From: JAJRTA01 sp965603125
GTDB lineage: Bacteria > Zixibacteria > MSB-5A5 > GN15 > FEB-12
Reading direction: 5' to 3'
DNA length: 64,000 bases
Assembly (NCBI GenBank): GCA_965603125.1
Contig: CBFDBU010000016.1
Location: forward strand, 1 to 64,000
The notes under the pieces were generated by a model. The model made no database searches and was not told the origin of the DNA. It was given only the letters and a program-made list of their open reading frames with translations. Positions within the stretch are counted from its first letter, which is position 1, and each line of letters starts with the position of its first letter. The translations under genes were made by a program, and so were the position numbers. Shown one piece after another: positions 63,541 through 64,000 of this stretch.

Positions 63541-64000
63541 TCAGTGAGTTTTTTCTCCTCTAATGAAATATCCCGGAAGCAGGAATGTTTCACCTTTGTA
63601 AGTAGTTTGGACAAGTTCCCTGTCGCGGAGCATCTGGTCAACTACCTTAGAAACGCCAAATGAACGTTCGATCTCGGCAGCTTGTTCACGACGCAGCGGG
63701 TGACGCGAGCCGGTTTCAAGGATTGCCTCCCTGGCGTTCGTGAACTCCTGCAAACCGAACTGACCGGACTCCAACTTAGATATGGGGATGGCCTTGCTGA
63801 TCAACACCTTAGCCATGAGAATAGTCTCGGGAAGCGGGGGCTCCACCCATGGTTCCGCAGGTGGGCGAATAGGTGTGACGACATACACCCTCTCCGGTTC
63901 GATGGCATCAACTGCCGACTTGATGCTCAGTAACTCCTCTTTGCTATCATTTACGTCCTTAACCAGCATAATCTCCATCCATGTCTGCCCGGAGTATTCA
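63541..64000 (-). CDS. Radical SAM protein, C-terminal part (cut by window edge)
   Basis: The gene enters from beyond the right edge, and only its last ~153 codons are visible. They include EYSGQTWMEIMLVKDVNDS, VYVVTPIRPPAEPWVEPPLP, and a winged-helix-like end (HPLRREQAAEIERSFGVSKV). This pattern matches the C-terminal part of COG0731-type radical SAM enzymes. The CxxxCxxC cluster should lie outside the window, so the catalytic type cannot be checked here. Confidence 0.75.
   Translation of the reverse strand, partial: EYSGQTWMEIMLVKDVNDSKEELLSIKSAVDAIEPERVYVVTPIRPPAEPWVEPPLPETILMAKVLISKAIPISKLESGQFGLQEFTNAREAILETGSRHPLRREQAAEIERSFGVSKVVDQMLRDRELVQTTYKGETFLLPGYFIRGEKTH

Overview
The window looks like a chromosomal segment of an uncultured bacterium, most likely of the candidate phylum Zixibacteria or a close relative in the FCB/Zixibacteria neighbourhood. 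This is an inference. It rests on the secreted FG-GAP protein with a C-terminal dockerin-like GDVDHSG...DISDLIYLVHYMF tail, the mixture of MotAB, SecDF, NptA/PhoU and an 11-gene complex I, and the moderately GC-rich coding style. No rRNA, tRNA or CRISPR array was seen.

Layout. (1) 1-1050: decayed DNA, with a remnant of a NYN-domain nuclease and a membrane-protein gene cut by an IS256-type transposase fragment. (2) 1054-17646, all on the + strand: a complete [NiFe] hydrogenase maturation operon (hypABFCDE), a LysR regulator, heterodisulfide reductase hdrCBA, the hydrogenase mvhD-orf-mvhG-mvhA, and the maturation endopeptidase. (3) 17647-26700: a vWA pseudogene fragment, motAB (- strand), a CPA2 antiporter, an ECF sigma / zinc-finger anti-sigma pair, and a 711-residue multi-domain signalling protein. 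(4) 26720-31135: a divergent KARI-like gene, nadC, birA and a repeat-rich secreted FG-GAP protein. (5) 31585-41662: nuoABCDHIJKLMN without nuoEFG. (6) 41734-49272: DUF502, EIIA-CBS and cation-exchanger genes, phoU/nptA, and a secreted M16 protease. (7) 49431-56831: secDF, tyrosine phenol-lyase, urocanate hydratase and a secreted unknown. (8) 56832-64000: palindromic repeats, a secreted peptide plus TPR-sigma54 regulator pair, a decayed microcompartment shell gene, small membrane proteins, an EamA transporter, an NlpC/P60 enzyme, a broken cupin and the 3' part of a radical SAM gene.

How it fits together. The Hdr/Mvh set should couple H2 oxidation (MvhAG, via MvhD) to flavin-based electron bifurcation on HdrA, with HdrBC handling a disulfide or another thiol/iron-sulfur acceptor, and ferredoxin as the low-potential product. 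The most notable feature is HdrA itself. It has 1492 residues, with two HdrA modules in tandem and a complete GltD/NfnB-like FAD-NAD(P) oxidoreductase inserted into the first module. This suggests a built-in NAD(P)H port. The complex I lacks the NADH-input subunits, so reduced ferredoxin from the Hdr/Mvh complex is a plausible electron donor. That link is inference.

Several genes have good -35/-10 promoters whose predicted start lies within a few bases of the start codon (hypA, the KARI-like gene, the EamA gene, the microcompartment remnant). This points to recurrent leaderless transcripts. All functional calls are from reading the sequence, and no database search was run.
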